This document shows positions 35,413 through 45,435 of a DNA stretch of 64,000 nucleotides, piece after piece. How positions within the stretch are numbered: the first letter of the stretch is position 1; the number at the start of each line of letters is the position of its first letter. The stretch comes from Vibrio chagasii (GTDB lineage: Bacteria > Pseudomonadota > Gammaproteobacteria > Enterobacterales > Vibrionaceae): assembly GCA_041879415.1 (NCBI GenBank), contig CP090852.1, forward strand, positions 558,001 to 622,000, written 5' to 3'. Both the position numbers and the translations under genes were made by a program. The notes below the pieces were generated by a model that saw nothing but the letters and a program-made list of their open reading frames with translations, was not told where the DNA came from and did no database searches.

Positions 35413-35449
35413 CAATTTCCAATCCAATATTTAAACACTGGTAGTTATT

Positions 35450-37441
35450 ATGGACCGTAAAAATCTAGCTAATGCTATTCGTGCCCTAAGCATGGACGGC
35501 GTACAACAAGCAAACTCTGGCCACCCAGGCGCACCTATGGGTATGGCTGACATCGCTGAAGTTCTTTGGCGTGATCACCTAAACCACAACCCGTCAAACC
35601 CAGAGTGGGCTGACCGCGACCGTTTCGTTCTTTCAAACGGCCACGGCTCTATGCTGATTTACTCTCTACTTCACCTAGCAGGCTACGAGCTATCAATCGA
35701 AGACCTTAAAAACTTCCGTCAACTGCACTCTAAGACTCCGGGTCACCCAGAGTACGGTTACGCACCGGGTATCGAAACAACAACTGGTCCACTAGGCCAA
35801 GGTATCACTAACGCTGTTGGTATGGCGCTTGCTGAGAAAACTCTTGCAGCACAATTCAACAAAGAAGGCCACGACATCGTTGACCACTTCACTTATGCAT
35901 TCATGGGTGACGGCTGTCTGATGGAAGGTATCTCTCACGAAGCATGTTCTCTAGCAGGTACGCTAGGTCTTGGTAAGCTTATCGCTTTCTGGGATGACAA
36001 CGGCATCTCTATCGATGGTGAAGTTGAAGGTTGGTTCTCTGACGATACGCCTAAGCGTTTTGAAGCGTACGGCTGGCACGTAATCCCAGCAGTAGATGGC
36101 CACAACGCTGAAGCAATCAACGCAGCAATTGAAGCAGCTAAAGCAGACCCACGCCCTACTCTAATCTGTACTAAAACTATCATCGGTTTTGGTTCTCCAA
36201 ACAAATCTGGTTCACACGACTGTCACGGTGCACCACTAGGCGCTGAAGAAATTGCAGCTACACGTAAAGAACTTGGTTGGGAGCACGGTCCTTTTGAAAT
36301 TCCGTCGGAAGTTTACGCAGAATGGGATGCGAAAGAAGCAGGCGCAGCTAAGGAAGCAGCGTGGAACGAGAAACTTGCAGCTTATGAAGCAGCACACCCT
36401 GAGCTGGCAGCTGAATTCAAACGCCGCGTAAACGGTGAACTTCCTGCACAGTGGGAAGAGAAAGCAAACCAAATCATTGCTGATCTTCAAGCTAACCCAG
36501 CAAACATTGCATCACGTAAAGCGTCTCAAAACGCACTAGAAGCGTTCGGTGCTATGCTACCTGAATTCCTAGGCGGCTCTGCTGACCTTGCACCATCTAA
36601 CCTAACTATGTGGTCTGGTTCTAAGTCTGTTTCTGCTGAAGATCCAGCGGGTAACTACATCCACTACGGTGTACGTGAATTCGGTATGACGGCTATCATG
36701 AACGGTATCGCTCTGCACGGTGGTTTCGTACCATACGGCGCAACGTTCCTAATGTTCATGGAATACGCTCGTAACGCAATGCGTATGGCTGCTCTGATGA
36801 AAGTTCAGAACATTCAAGTTTACACGCACGATTCTATCGGTCTTGGCGAAGATGGCCCAACTCACCAACCAGTTGAGCAAATGGCTTCTCTACGTCTAAC
36901 TCCAAACATGAGCACATGGCGTCCATGTGACCAAGTTGAGTCTGCAGTCGCTTGGAAACTGGCTATCGAACGTAAAGACGGCCCAACGTCTCTAATCTTC
37001 TCTCGTCAAAACCTTGCACAGCAAGAGCGTAGCGAAGAGCAAGTAGCTAACATCGCGAAGGGTGGTTACATCCTGAAAGATTGTGAAGGTAAGCCAGAGC
37101 TAATCCTTATCGCTACAGGTTCTGAAGTTGAGCTAGCGGTTAACGCTGCAGCTGAACTGACAGCTGAAGGTAAGAAAGTACGCGTAGTATCTATGCCTTC
37201 AACTGACGCATTCGACAAGCAGGACGCTGAGTACCGTGAATCTGTACTTCCATCTGACGTAACAGCTCGTATCGCTGTAGAGGCTGGCATCGCTGACTTC
37301 TGGTACAAGTACGTTGGTTTCGGTGGCAAGATCATCGGTATGACAACGTTCGGCGAATCTGCACCAGCAGGTGAGCTATTCAAGATGTTCGGCTTCACTA
37401 CTGAAAACGTAGTAAACACAGCGAAAGAGCTTCTAGCTTAA
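35450..37441 (+). CDS. tkt: Transketolase
   Basis: A 663-residue thiamine-diphosphate enzyme that moves two-carbon ketol units between pentose- and triose-phosphates. It has the N-terminal ANSGHPGAPMGMADIAEVLW, the ThDP motif GDGCLMEG to NN-like DDNGISIDG, the GSHDCHGAPLG segment, the central FGMTAIMNGIALHGG and the H-loop THDSIGLGEDGPTHQPVEQ. It acts with talB. Codon use is that of a highly expressed gene. The chromosome II talB-tkt arrangement is typical of vibrios, in addition to another transketolase on chromosome I. Confidence 0.97.
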   Translation: MDRKNLANAIRALSMDGVQQANSGHPGAPMGMADIAEVLWRDHLNHNPSNPEWADRDRFVLSNGHGSMLIYSLLHLAGYELSIEDLKNFRQLHSKTPGHPEYGYAPGIETTTGPLGQGITNAVGMALAEKTLAAQFNKEGHDIVDHFTYAFMGDGCLMEGISHEACSLAGTLGLGKLIAFWDDNGISIDGEVEGWFSDDTPKRFEAYGWHVIPAVDGHNAEAINAAIEAAKADPRPTLICTKTIIGFGSPNKSGSHDCHGAPLGAEEIAATRKELGWEHGPFEIPSEVYAEWDAKEAGAAKEAAWNEKLAAYEAAHPELAAEFKRRVNGELPAQWEEKANQIIADLQANPANIASRKASQNALEAFGAMLPEFLGGSADLAPSNLTMWSGSKSVSAEDPAGNYIHYGVREFGMTAIMNGIALHGGFVPYGATFLMFMEYARNAMRMAALMKVQNIQVYTHDSIGLGEDGPTHQPVEQMASLRLTPNMSTWRPCDQVESAVAWKLAIERKDGPTSLIFSRQNLAQQERSEEQVANIAKGGYILKDCEGKPELILIATGSEVELAVNAAAELTAEGKKVRVVSMPSTDAFDKQDAEYRESVLPSDVTARIAVEAGIADFWYKYVGFGGKIIGMTTFGESAPAGELFKMFGFTTENVVNTAKELLA

Positions 37442-37484
37442 TCTTGATTTAGTTGTCTCACCTTGAAATAGGTTGATACATACC

Positions 37485-37516
37485 AAAAGCCCTACATTTT
37501 CATGTAGGGCTTTTTT
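37485..37516 (+). terminator. Intrinsic terminator of tkt
   Basis: AAAAGCCCTACAT and ATGTAGGGCTTTT are exact complements around a four-base loop, with a T-run after. It also faces the end of the minus-strand barrel gene. Confidence 0.9.
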
Positions 37517-37534
37517 GTATCTCAGCTTCCACCG

Positions 37535-38188
37535 TTAAAACGTAAACCTTGCCCCCAAACGAAGTGTGTTCTGGTTTAGGTTTTTACTATAAGTGTGTTC
37601 ATACCCAGCATCGACCGCGAGCCAAGAAAGAACGTCAACCGAGCTCACAATCCCGAAGTTGTTTAAGCCATGCTTATGCGTGTCAGAATAGCTATAAAAT
37701 GGTTGCAACGACCAACGCTCGTTAATCGAAACAATCGCCCCAGCCTCACCGATAAAGCCCTCATCGTAAATTTTGGTAGTTTCTCTATCACACGGTCCAA
37801 GGATAGTGTCATTTCGGCACGAAGAACGCCTCTGCGGCCTAACCCAATTCACACCGCCAGAAGCGTAAAGCTCAACCTGCGAAGTAATGGGCTGATACCA
37901 ACCCAACTGCATCGAAAGATCAGATAACGTCGTCGAAGAGCGTGTAGTCACAGAAGAGTCGAAACCGACGAAGAAAGTATCGTTTAAGGCATAATTACCG
38001 CCGACGTAGCCACCGTAAAGCTGCTTACTCCCTGAGTTATTGTAGGCACCATCAAAGTAATCTTGAAAGCCATCGTCACTCACCCTCGTATTTTGATACC
38101 CCGTATAGAGGTAATTTGATCCTTTTGAGGCTATACAAGGAGCACTAATAAAACTTAAGCAAATGGTGGTAACGATAAGGGGGTGCAT
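37535..38188 (-). CDS. Outer-membrane beta-barrel protein (hypothetical)
   Basis: A ~217-residue exported protein: signal peptide (LIVTTICLSFISAPCIA) then a barrel ending LRLGARFTF with terminal Phe. The central part has an internal Cys pair in RRSSCRNDTILGPCDRE. The longest frame starts at 38239, but that codon is TTG; the ATG at 38188 fits the signal peptide. The pattern of aromatic-girdle strands (YTGYQNTRV, LYGGYVGGNYALN, VGFDSSVTTRSST, LQPFYSYSDTHKHGL) resembles small outer-membrane beta-barrel families. No specific role can be assigned. Confidence 0.75.
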   Translation of the reverse strand: MHPLIVTTICLSFISAPCIASKGSNYLYTGYQNTRVSDDGFQDYFDGAYNNSGSKQLYGGYVGGNYALNDTFFVGFDSSVTTRSSTTLSDLSMQLGWYQPITSQVELYASGGVNWVRPQRRSSCRNDTILGPCDRETTKIYDEGFIGEAGAIVSINERWSLQPFYSYSDTHKHGLNNFGIVSSVDVLSWLAVDAGYEHTYSKNLNQNTLRLGARFTF

Positions 38189-38294
38189 GCTGATGCTCTG
38201 TCTTTTGATTGGAATATGAGAAGTGTAACTTAACCTCAATTGAACGATGTTCTATTTTTGTTTCAAAGCTTTTCTAACCTTCACTTTACCTACA

Positions 38295-38323
38295 AAAAAG
38301 CCCTGCACATCATGCAAGGCTTT
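38295..38323. terminator. Intrinsic terminator between the MCP gene and the barrel gene
   Basis: AAGCCCTGCA pairs with TGCAAGGCTT (one mismatch), with A- and T-runs on the flanks. It serves the minus-strand taxis receptor gene. Confidence 0.7.
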
Positions 38324-38354
38324 CTTTTATTTTTTATGGACTTATCTAAGGTCG

Positions 38355-39917
38355 CTACTTTTCTTCAAAACGTTTAGCTAATTGATAGAACTCGTTTACT
38401 TGTTCTTTAAGCTCTGTCGAATGATCCTTCACTGAGTGTGTTGCGACCAAATTCTGTTCTGCTGTCGACGCGATAGATTGCATGTGAAGATTCACCTCAC
38501 TCGAAAGAGTACGTTGCTTATGGGCTGAGTTTTCTACCGACTGCATCAACTCGTTCATAGATTGCATCAAGTTTTCAACTTCAGATAAACGCTCTGCGCT
38601 CACCTTAGCCACATCACCGCACGCATCGGTCTGCTCTCTGTTCGCCAGGATGTCTTTCTGCCAACCTTCAATGGTTGTGAGCATGGTTTCGATGCTCTCT
38701 TTGATCTGTACTGTCGCGTTCGAGGTACGCCCAGACAGTGCACGTACTTCATCAGCCACTACGGCAAAGCCTCTACCTTGCTCCCCCGCTCTCGCCGCTT
38801 CTATTGCTGCGTTGAGCGCCAGCAGGTTGGTTTGCTCTGCAATGCCACCAATCTCTTCCATGATCTTACTGACACTTTGCGCCTGATCGCTCAGTTGGTA
38901 AGTAGTCTGTGTCGCTTTCTCTGCTTGTGAAGCTAAGTTTTCAAGGTTGCGATGAGTTTGGTTAATGCTCTCTTTCGCGCCAGCACAAGTCTCTAGAGTC
39001 ACATCGACAATCTGATGTGCTTCTTCGGCGCGAGATGAGACTTCATTCGCGGTTAATTCAACCTCTTCGGTAGCCTCACGTACTTGTAGAATGTCTTTTG
39101 TTTGCTGATCTAGCGCTTCAGACACTTCAAACGACGTAGCATTAAGGTTATCAGCCAAATCTTGTAATGGCTTCGCCGAATCTGTCATTCGACCTAGTAC
39201 GGTACGTATACGAGCAGACAACAGCTTTAAGTGGAAATCAGCCACAGAAAACTTGCTGTTCCCTGAATAAACAAGACGACTCACACTATCGAACTTTGAC
39301 TGTAATTTTTTCAACTGCAAAGGTGTGTCAATGAGTTCTTGACGGAACAAGAGCGCAAGAGCAGAGACAGGCAATAAACTCAGAAGCCATTGGGACACTT
39401 GCCCTACTTCAACAAGGTTTGAAATCAGTGGTGCAGCCAGCGAGCCCAGCAACACAGCATAACGAACACTATCACTGATCTGCAGCGACCATTGGCGACC
39501 AGATTTCTCAGCCTTCAACAAACCTTGGTATGCTTTGTCAGCGACTTGTACCCATTCGTTTTTAGGCTTTACACGTACAGATTGGTAACCGCTCACCTTT
39601 CCATTATCGTAAATTGGCGTCACATAAGCATCTACCCAATAAAAACCACCAGATTTAGTTTTGTTTTTTACGATACCGCGCCACGCTTTACCCTGCTTAA
39701 GGTTCAACCACATATCGGCAAAAGCAGCCTTAGGCATATCACCATGCCTCACAATATTGTGGTGTTGTCCTAGCAATTCTTGTTGGCTGTACTCTGCGAT
39801 ACGACAAAAAGCATCATTACTGTAAGTAATCACGCCTTTAAGGTCCGTCGTTGATACGAGTTGTTCGTGCTCGCTGAGTAACGTTTCACGAGATGGAGAA
39901 GATGAACTGACAATCAT
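38355..39917 (-). CDS. Aer-like energy-taxis methyl-accepting chemotaxis protein
   Basis: 520 residues. An N-terminal PAS domain (~20-125) has the Aer-type signature: ITYSNDAFCRIAEYSQQELLGQHHNIVRHGDMP, AFADMW, GKAWRGIVKNK and YWVDAYVTPIYD. A short membrane region (~150-190, LLGSLAAPLISNL ... WLLSLLPVSALALLF) leads into HAMP-like linkers. The MCP signalling domain follows (~250-520) with hairpin tip EIGGIAEQTNLLALNAAIEAARAGEQGRGFAVVADEVR. It should sense redox or energy state through bound FAD and control flagellar rotation. No cheB/cheR pentapeptide tail is visible. Confidence 0.92.
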   Translation of the reverse strand: MIVSSSSPSRETLLSEHEQLVSTTDLKGVITYSNDAFCRIAEYSQQELLGQHHNIVRHGDMPKAAFADMWLNLKQGKAWRGIVKNKTKSGGFYWVDAYVTPIYDNGKVSGYQSVRVKPKNEWVQVADKAYQGLLKAEKSGRQWSLQISDSVRYAVLLGSLAAPLISNLVEVGQVSQWLLSLLPVSALALLFRQELIDTPLQLKKLQSKFDSVSRLVYSGNSKFSVADFHLKLLSARIRTVLGRMTDSAKPLQDLADNLNATSFEVSEALDQQTKDILQVREATEEVELTANEVSSRAEEAHQIVDVTLETCAGAKESINQTHRNLENLASQAEKATQTTYQLSDQAQSVSKIMEEIGGIAEQTNLLALNAAIEAARAGEQGRGFAVVADEVRALSGRTSNATVQIKESIETMLTTIEGWQKDILANREQTDACGDVAKVSAERLSEVENLMQSMNELMQSVENSAHKQRTLSSEVNLHMQSIASTAEQNLVATHSVKDHSTELKEQVNEFYQLAKRFEEK

Positions 39918-40082
39918 TGTTATTAACTTTTGTTAATTATTATTTTAGGCGAGGAATATATACAATTATTAAAGTTATGACAAAATGTGAACGTCACATT
40001 TTGTGTAAATGCCTGCTATTTATACGAATTTAAGCTAGTTGGCTCACATCGACGTCAGTTACTGTTGATTCTCCTTCTCTTA

Positions 40083-40550
40083 TCATGACTCTTCTAACTT
40101 CACTTCAGTGCTGAATTTCACCGTTCTCATAGAGACTGAAGTGTGGAACTTACGAATGTTAAGATCTTTGCGTAGTACTCGCTCAACGAAATCCTCGTAG
40201 GCTTGGATGTCTTTAACAGTCACGATAAGCATAAAATCATAGCTGCCTGAGATCTGATAACACTGCGTAACTTCTGCAGCCTTCGAAATAGAATGGCGAA
40301 AAATTTGATAAATATCGCCTCTATCTCGCTCCATTTCGACAGACACGACCAAAGTCATCTTATGACCAGCAAGCTCAGGGTTGATAATAGATACATCGCC
40401 TACGATCACTCCCTCCTCTCTCAAACGTTTTACACGCTTTAAACACGCAGGCGGTGACAAACCAACAAGCTCGGCCAATGCTAAATTGGGAATACGGTTA
40501 TTCTTTTGAAGCTGGATGAGTATGCTTCTATCTATGCGGTCAATTTCCAT
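40083..40550 (-). CDS. Lrp/AsnC-family transcriptional regulator
   Basis: 155 residues. An N-terminal HTH (~5-50: DRIDRSILIQLQKNNRIPNLALAELVGLSPPACLKRVKRL) is followed by the RAM/ACT-like ligand-binding and oligomerisation domain (~65-150: VTQCYQISGSYDFMLIVTVKDIQAYEDFVERVL). It is divergent from the permease gene at 40692 with ~140 bases between, so it probably controls that permease and itself, in response to an amino acid or related ligand. Confidence 0.95.
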   Translation of the reverse strand: MEIDRIDRSILIQLQKNNRIPNLALAELVGLSPPACLKRVKRLREEGVIVGDVSIINPELAGHKMTLVVSVEMERDRGDIYQIFRHSISKAAEVTQCYQISGSYDFMLIVTVKDIQAYEDFVERVLRKDLNIRKFHTSVSMRTVKFSTEVKLEES

Positions 40551-40691
40551 AATTTCTTATACCTACCAATTTGTGACTAATAATTTCCAATATCAAAGTA
40601 ATTAAAAAATTATAACTAAATTTATAACGAGATTTAGAAATCACGATCACAGCAATCACGATAAAATCTTCTTAAATCAAACAGTCGCAAC

Positions 40692-41669
40692 ATGGACGTA
40701 CCAATGAAATCCACTTATCAATTTTTTAAAGAACTCTTAAAAGAGATTTTCGATGTCACCTCAACGCTTTTTCGGATCATGATTCCCATCATCATCGTCA
40801 TCAAAGTCGTCGAAGAACTCGGTGGCATAGTGATTCTCAGCGAGTGGTTAAGCCCAATAATGGAGAGTGTTGGTTTACCTAAAGAGATGGGCTTGGTGTG
40901 GGCTACCACAATACTCACCAACATTTACGCTGGATTAATTATATTGATTAATTCTGATGTGCCCCTCACTGTCGCCCAAGCGTCTGTATTAGGTAGCATG
41001 ATGCTTCTCGCTCATTCTCTACCAATCGAAGGCGCTATCGCGAAAAAAGCTGGGGTAAGTTGGCTTGCCACCTTGTCAGTGAGAGTTGGTGGCAGCTTAG
41101 TACTGGCATGGCTACTGAATATCGGCTATCAATACGGAGACTTACTCAACTATCCAGCAACCGTTTTATGGCAGCCAGAAGTATCCTCAGATAGCAGTTA
41201 TATTGGTTGGGCTATCGAACAGCTGAAAAACTTTGCAGTGATATTCATGGTCATTTCTGCCCTATTGTTGTTACTTAAAACGCTGAAGGTTCTCGGTATA
41301 GAGAAGCTCATGGCCATGTTATTGCGCCCGTTTTTGAGACTACTAGGCATTAGCAAAGATGCTACAAACCTAACCATCATTGGTATCACACTAGGCCTTT
41401 CATTTGGTGGCGGTCTATTGATTAATGAAGCAAAGAAAGGGCATATCTCCGCAAGAGATGTATTTACCGCAATCATGTTGCTCAACCTACTTCACAGCTT
41501 AATTGAAGATACCTTGCTGATCTTACTGATTGGCGCCGATTTCTACACCATATTTTGGGGAAGGATCGTGTTCTCTATTCTCATCGTTGCTTTGATATCA
41601 AACGCCATTAAACGCATGAATCCGACGATTTGTGAGCGTTACTTTTATCGGGATGTTTCGCAATCATGA
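40692..41669 (+). CDS. Nucleoside-recognition (gate) domain membrane protein
   Basis: A 325-residue inner-membrane protein with about eight helices. It contains two Gate/nucleoside-recognition type repeats: LFRIMIPIIIVIKVVEELGGIVILSEWLSPIMESVGLPKEMG and the C-terminal RPFLRLLGISKDATNLTIIGITLGLSFGGGLLINEAK. Proteins of this type resemble SpmA/SpmB and the core of NupC nucleoside transporters, but the substrate is usually unknown. Its divergent Lrp/AsnC regulator suggests control by an amino acid. The start at 40692 or 40704 is uncertain; no strong ribosome site is seen. Confidence 0.8.
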   Translation: MDVPMKSTYQFFKELLKEIFDVTSTLFRIMIPIIIVIKVVEELGGIVILSEWLSPIMESVGLPKEMGLVWATTILTNIYAGLIILINSDVPLTVAQASVLGSMMLLAHSLPIEGAIAKKAGVSWLATLSVRVGGSLVLAWLLNIGYQYGDLLNYPATVLWQPEVSSDSSYIGWAIEQLKNFAVIFMVISALLLLLKTLKVLGIEKLMAMLLRPFLRLLGISKDATNLTIIGITLGLSFGGGLLINEAKKGHISARDVFTAIMLLNLLHSLIEDTLLILLIGADFYTIFWGRIVFSILIVALISNAIKRMNPTICERYFYRDVSQS

Positions 41670-41699
41670 GAGTAGAACTTTCATCTTAAAACACATGAC

Positions 41700-41725
41700 A
41701 AAAGAGCCGACTGCAAGGCTCTTTT
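41700..41725 (+). terminator. Terminator of the gate-domain permease gene
   Basis: AAAAGAGCC and GGCTCTTTT pair exactly around an 8-base loop. The remaining ~430 bases up to 42160 are AT-rich; I see no gene, only long A/T tracts. Confidence 0.8.
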
Positions 41726-42159
41726 AACCGTCGAAGATAGTACTTTTCAGCAGCATTTCCTTAACACACGCCCTTCTTAAACTCACCAACCCCTGATAAC
41801 TCACCTAAATACTGATATTTTTGGTAAAAATATTTTACATCAGCAAATTAACTAAATGGTCAATTATTAAATTCATTCTTTATTAAACCGCAATAACGTC
41901 CATAGCTATATCATTATTTCCCCGCCCCTTATATTACTTACCATACATCGATTATCCCTTATCCCATTGCTGTTACTTAATATTAAAATAATCAGTTATA
42001 AATTCACAAAAGATGATTAAACAACTGACAATTAAATAAATAGAAAAGCCTTTTCAATATTAACTCTTAATGTTGAAAACGGAACGGACAATGACTTGTA
42101 AAAAATATCCATTTGATTGGTTAATTTTATAAATATATTTTGTTACATAATCAAAACTA

Positions 42160-42474
42160 ATGGCTCTACTATCTATGCCTCTGAAAACAATGACCTTAAT
42201 GGTTCTTTTATTTACCTCACTGTCACAGGCTTCCACTATTGAGAATGATGAACCACTACTTAATTCATTGATAGAAAGAGGCGTTATTTGTCCTGGCTTA
42301 AGTTATGAGGACAACCAAGAGGCTTTGCGTATCTATCTCAATGCAAAAACCCAAAAGAGCCACCAGTTTGATTCAAAGAAATATAAAGAGATAGAAAACA
42401 AACGTCAGGAAAATAAAACACCAACAGAGTGTATAAAACCAAATCGGACAATCGAACCGAATAAGGCTAGTTGA
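42160..42474 (+). CDS. Small exported protein resembling the prodomain of the adjacent metalloprotease
   Basis: 104 residues, signal peptide (MTLMVLLFTSLSQAS). Residues ~27-75 (NDEPLLNSLIERGVICPGLS, then YEDNQEALRIYLNAKTQKS) align with the start of the PrtV proregion (NEDKLIEMLVRQGLVDQDAT, then AAKHDALDRYLKNKLNSG). The shared features are an ND/NE-LL/LI-L-G core, an AL-YL pair and a basic tail. Two Cys (ICPGL, TECIK) are specific to this copy. It ends 37 bases before prtV. It may be a duplicated prodomain that acts in trans as a chaperone or inhibitor. The start is uncertain: no good ribosome site is seen. Confidence 0.7.
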   Translation: MALLSMPLKTMTLMVLLFTSLSQASTIENDEPLLNSLIERGVICPGLSYEDNQEALRIYLNAKTQKSHQFDSKKYKEIENKRQENKTPTECIKPNRTIEPNKAS

Positions 42475-42511
42475 TACAAACATCGACATGGAAATATAAA
42501 AAGGAAATACA

Positions 42512-45268
42512 ATGAAAATAATGAGAAAAACATTGCTCGCTTCAGCAATGCTTACTCTATTTAGCGTCAGTAGCTATGCCAAAACACCGATAGATCTTGG
42601 TGTTGTTAATGAAGATAAGCTAATAGAAATGTTAGTGAGACAGGGCTTAGTTGACCAAGACGCAACCGATGCGGCAAAGCACGATGCACTTGATCGTTAT
42701 CTAAAAAACAAGCTTAACTCTGGTTTTAAAGGTGATGCTCAGTTCGGTAAAAAAGCACTAGAGCAACGAGCGAAAATACTCAAAGCTATCGAAAAAGAGT
42801 CTGGCGTTAAAAAAGCGAGTGTTTTTGCTCTGGAAGTCGGTACTAAGCGTACAGACAAAGTACTCGCGCTGCTTGTCGACTTTCCCGACTTAAACTGGGA
42901 TGACAACAGACTGACCAAAGAGCACACCCAAATGCTCTACGAGAGCTACAACCCTGAACACTACCAAGAGCTATTGTTCTCTGACACAGGCTATACTGGT
43001 CCAAATGGCGAAAACTTGATCTCGATGCGCCAGTATTATCAAAGTGAATCAGGCGACAGTTACAGTGTGGCTGGTCAGGCAGCAGGTTGGTATCGTGCTT
43101 CTAAGCCTGCCGCTTTCTATGGTGGTAACTCCCCGACTACCGACAATGACCTGAATGCCCAAGAACTGGTGCGTGAAGCCCTTAACCAGTTGGCTCAAGA
43201 TCCTAGTATTAACCTTGCTGATTACGACATTGAAGATCGCTACGATTACGATGGCGACGGAAATTTCCGTGAGCCAGATGGCGTAATTGATCACCTAATG
43301 GTGTTCCATGCCTCTGTAGGTGAAGAGGCCGGTGGCGGTGTATTAGGTCCTAATGCAATTTGGTCTCACCGTTTCAACCTTGGACGCACACATGTGCTCG
43401 AAGGCACCTCGAGCTCGCTTCCAGATCGTTTTAATGGCCAGTACGCAGCGTTTGATTACACAATTCAGCCGATCGATGCCGCTGCCGGTGTTTGTGCGCA
43501 CGAATATGGCCATGACTTAGGTCTGCCAGACGAGTACGACACGCAATACACAGGCAAAGGTGAACCAGTCTCTTATTGGTCTATCATGTCTTCAGGCAGT
43601 TGGGCTGGTCAAATCGGCGGTACACAACCGACTGCATTCAGCTCGTGGGCAAAACACTTCTTACAAAAATCGATTGGTGGTCGCTGGATTAACGATGATC
43701 AAATCTCAATTGAGGACCTAGAAGATAACCCACAAATTTACACCTTATTCCAGACGACAGATAACGACCGTCCGAACATGATTAAGGTCGACCTTCCAGA
43801 GAAACAAATTGAAGGTCTGAAACCGTTCGAGGGTGAGTACTCATTCCACTCTCAAAAAGGCGATGACCTGAAGAATAGCATGACCCGTAAGCTGCAAATC
43901 CCGGCTGGCGACTCTGCAATGCTTTCCTTCAAAACTTGGTACCAAATCGAGAAAGACTATGACTTTGCTCGTGTCCTTGTGAACGGACAAGCCATCGCAG
44001 GCAACATCACCTCTATGGATGACCCATACAATACCGGCCTAGTTCCAGCGGTTGGTGGCGAGTCTGACGGTTGGATTGATGCTGAGTTTGATGTTTCTCA
44101 ATGGGCAGGCCAAGAAGTAGAACTGTCGTTCGAATACATCACCGATGGCGGTTTAGCTATGGAAGGCTTCTACCTAGACAACCTTAGCCTTGTAGTTGAC
44201 GGTGACACGGTTGCGATAGATGACGGCGAAGATAACTCTAGCTTTGCACTTAATGGCTTCAAATTGAGCAATGGCTTCCATCAAGCTCAACACTACTACC
44301 TACTGCAATGGCGTAGTCATATGGACGTGGATGAAGGCTTGGCGAATATCAAGCGCATGGGCCAACTCATGTCGTTCGATCCAGGCCTGATCATTTGGTA
44401 TGTCGATGAGTCACTCACTGATAACTGGGTAGGCAAACACCCTGGTGAAGGCTGGTTGGGTGTGGTCGATGCCGACCAAAATGCCATGATTTGGCAAAAC
44501 TCTGGAAAAGTCGCTCAAACACGCTATCAAGTTCGTGATGCTGCCTTCTCACTGAAAGATCATACGCCAATGCGTCTTGTGAACAGTGACAATGATGTGC
44601 TTCAGGATACGAGCCTAGTGGGTACAGCAAGCTTCTCTGATGATCAAGATTACACATCACCACAAGCTCCTGATTCAGGTCGTATTTTGACTAAGTTTGG
44701 GTTGGTAGTAGACATTGTTAACCAGAGCGCTGACAACGAATATGGTGTGGTACGCCTATCGAAAGTAAGCCAACACAACATTGCGCCAACAGCGAACTTC
44801 GAACTCAATACTGATGGGTTGAACGTCTCAGCTCGTAACTTCAGTTCGGATCAAGATGGCGAAATCATCAGCTACCTATGGGACTTCGGCAACGGCGTAA
44901 CAAGCAGTGAAATCGCGCCAACGTGGACATACCAAGAAGCCGGCGAATACACAGTCAGCCTAACGGTAGTCGACGACAAAGGTGCTAACGCATCGTTTAG
45001 CTCAATCGTTAATGTTGAGGTTCCAAACGCGCTTCCTGAAGCAAGTGCGAAGTACATTCACTTAGGTCGTTGGGTCACCATGTGGTCAACAAGTTCGGAC
45101 AGCGATGGTCGAATTGTCGATACAGAGTGGACATTACCAAATGGAAAAGTGAAACGAGGTCGTACATTCACTTCTATTTTCCCTTCATACGGAAAGCATG
45201 AAGTGAAGCTAAAAATCATCGATGACCAAGGCGGGATCACGACTAAGACCATTATGGTCGACCTTTAA
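42512..45268 (+). CDS. prtV: Secreted M6-family metalloprotease, PrtV type
   Basis: 918 residues, the length of V. cholerae PrtV. Signal peptide (LLASAMLTLFSVSSYA), N-terminal prodomain (~25-105), then the M6 catalytic domain with the HEYGH zinc motif at residues 330-334 in VCAHEYGHDLGLPDEYDT and the Met-turn-like SYWSIMSSGSWAG. Jelly-roll and propeller-like segments rich in acidic residues come next (to ~750). Two C-terminal PKD domains (~765-840 and ~840-918) close the protein; the first contains YLWDFGNGVTSSEIAPTWTY. It is exported and probably matures by cleavage. In V. cholerae PrtV is a virulence and anti-predation factor; here only the fold is certain. Confidence 0.95.
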   Translation: MKIMRKTLLASAMLTLFSVSSYAKTPIDLGVVNEDKLIEMLVRQGLVDQDATDAAKHDALDRYLKNKLNSGFKGDAQFGKKALEQRAKILKAIEKESGVKKASVFALEVGTKRTDKVLALLVDFPDLNWDDNRLTKEHTQMLYESYNPEHYQELLFSDTGYTGPNGENLISMRQYYQSESGDSYSVAGQAAGWYRASKPAAFYGGNSPTTDNDLNAQELVREALNQLAQDPSINLADYDIEDRYDYDGDGNFREPDGVIDHLMVFHASVGEEAGGGVLGPNAIWSHRFNLGRTHVLEGTSSSLPDRFNGQYAAFDYTIQPIDAAAGVCAHEYGHDLGLPDEYDTQYTGKGEPVSYWSIMSSGSWAGQIGGTQPTAFSSWAKHFLQKSIGGRWINDDQISIEDLEDNPQIYTLFQTTDNDRPNMIKVDLPEKQIEGLKPFEGEYSFHSQKGDDLKNSMTRKLQIPAGDSAMLSFKTWYQIEKDYDFARVLVNGQAIAGNITSMDDPYNTGLVPAVGGESDGWIDAEFDVSQWAGQEVELSFEYITDGGLAMEGFYLDNLSLVVDGDTVAIDDGEDNSSFALNGFKLSNGFHQAQHYYLLQWRSHMDVDEGLANIKRMGQLMSFDPGLIIWYVDESLTDNWVGKHPGEGWLGVVDADQNAMIWQNSGKVAQTRYQVRDAAFSLKDHTPMRLVNSDNDVLQDTSLVGTASFSDDQDYTSPQAPDSGRILTKFGLVVDIVNQSADNEYGVVRLSKVSQHNIAPTANFELNTDGLNVSARNFSSDQDGEIISYLWDFGNGVTSSEIAPTWTYQEAGEYTVSLTVVDDKGANASFSSIVNVEVPNALPEASAKYIHLGRWVTMWSTSSDSDGRIVDTEWTLPNGKVKRGRTFTSIFPSYGKHEVKLKIIDDQGGITTKTIMVDL

Positions 45269-45403
45269 ATCGCTTCTAGCTCAAATCATTGAAAAAAGTA
45301 CGTAGACAATAACGTGCGTACTGATAAACCAACTTAAGTACTGTTGTCTGTGGCATGAGTCAGGACAGCAGTTTTAAGAAACGTTATTATTTAAGCCGTA
45401 AGC

Positions 45404-45435
45404 AAAAGCCCTACCGTCATTGGTAGGGCTTTTTA
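45404..45435 (+). terminator. Intrinsic terminator of prtV
   Basis: AAAAGCCCTACC and GGTAGGGCTTTT are exact complements around a six-base loop, followed by a T-rich run. Confidence 0.9.
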
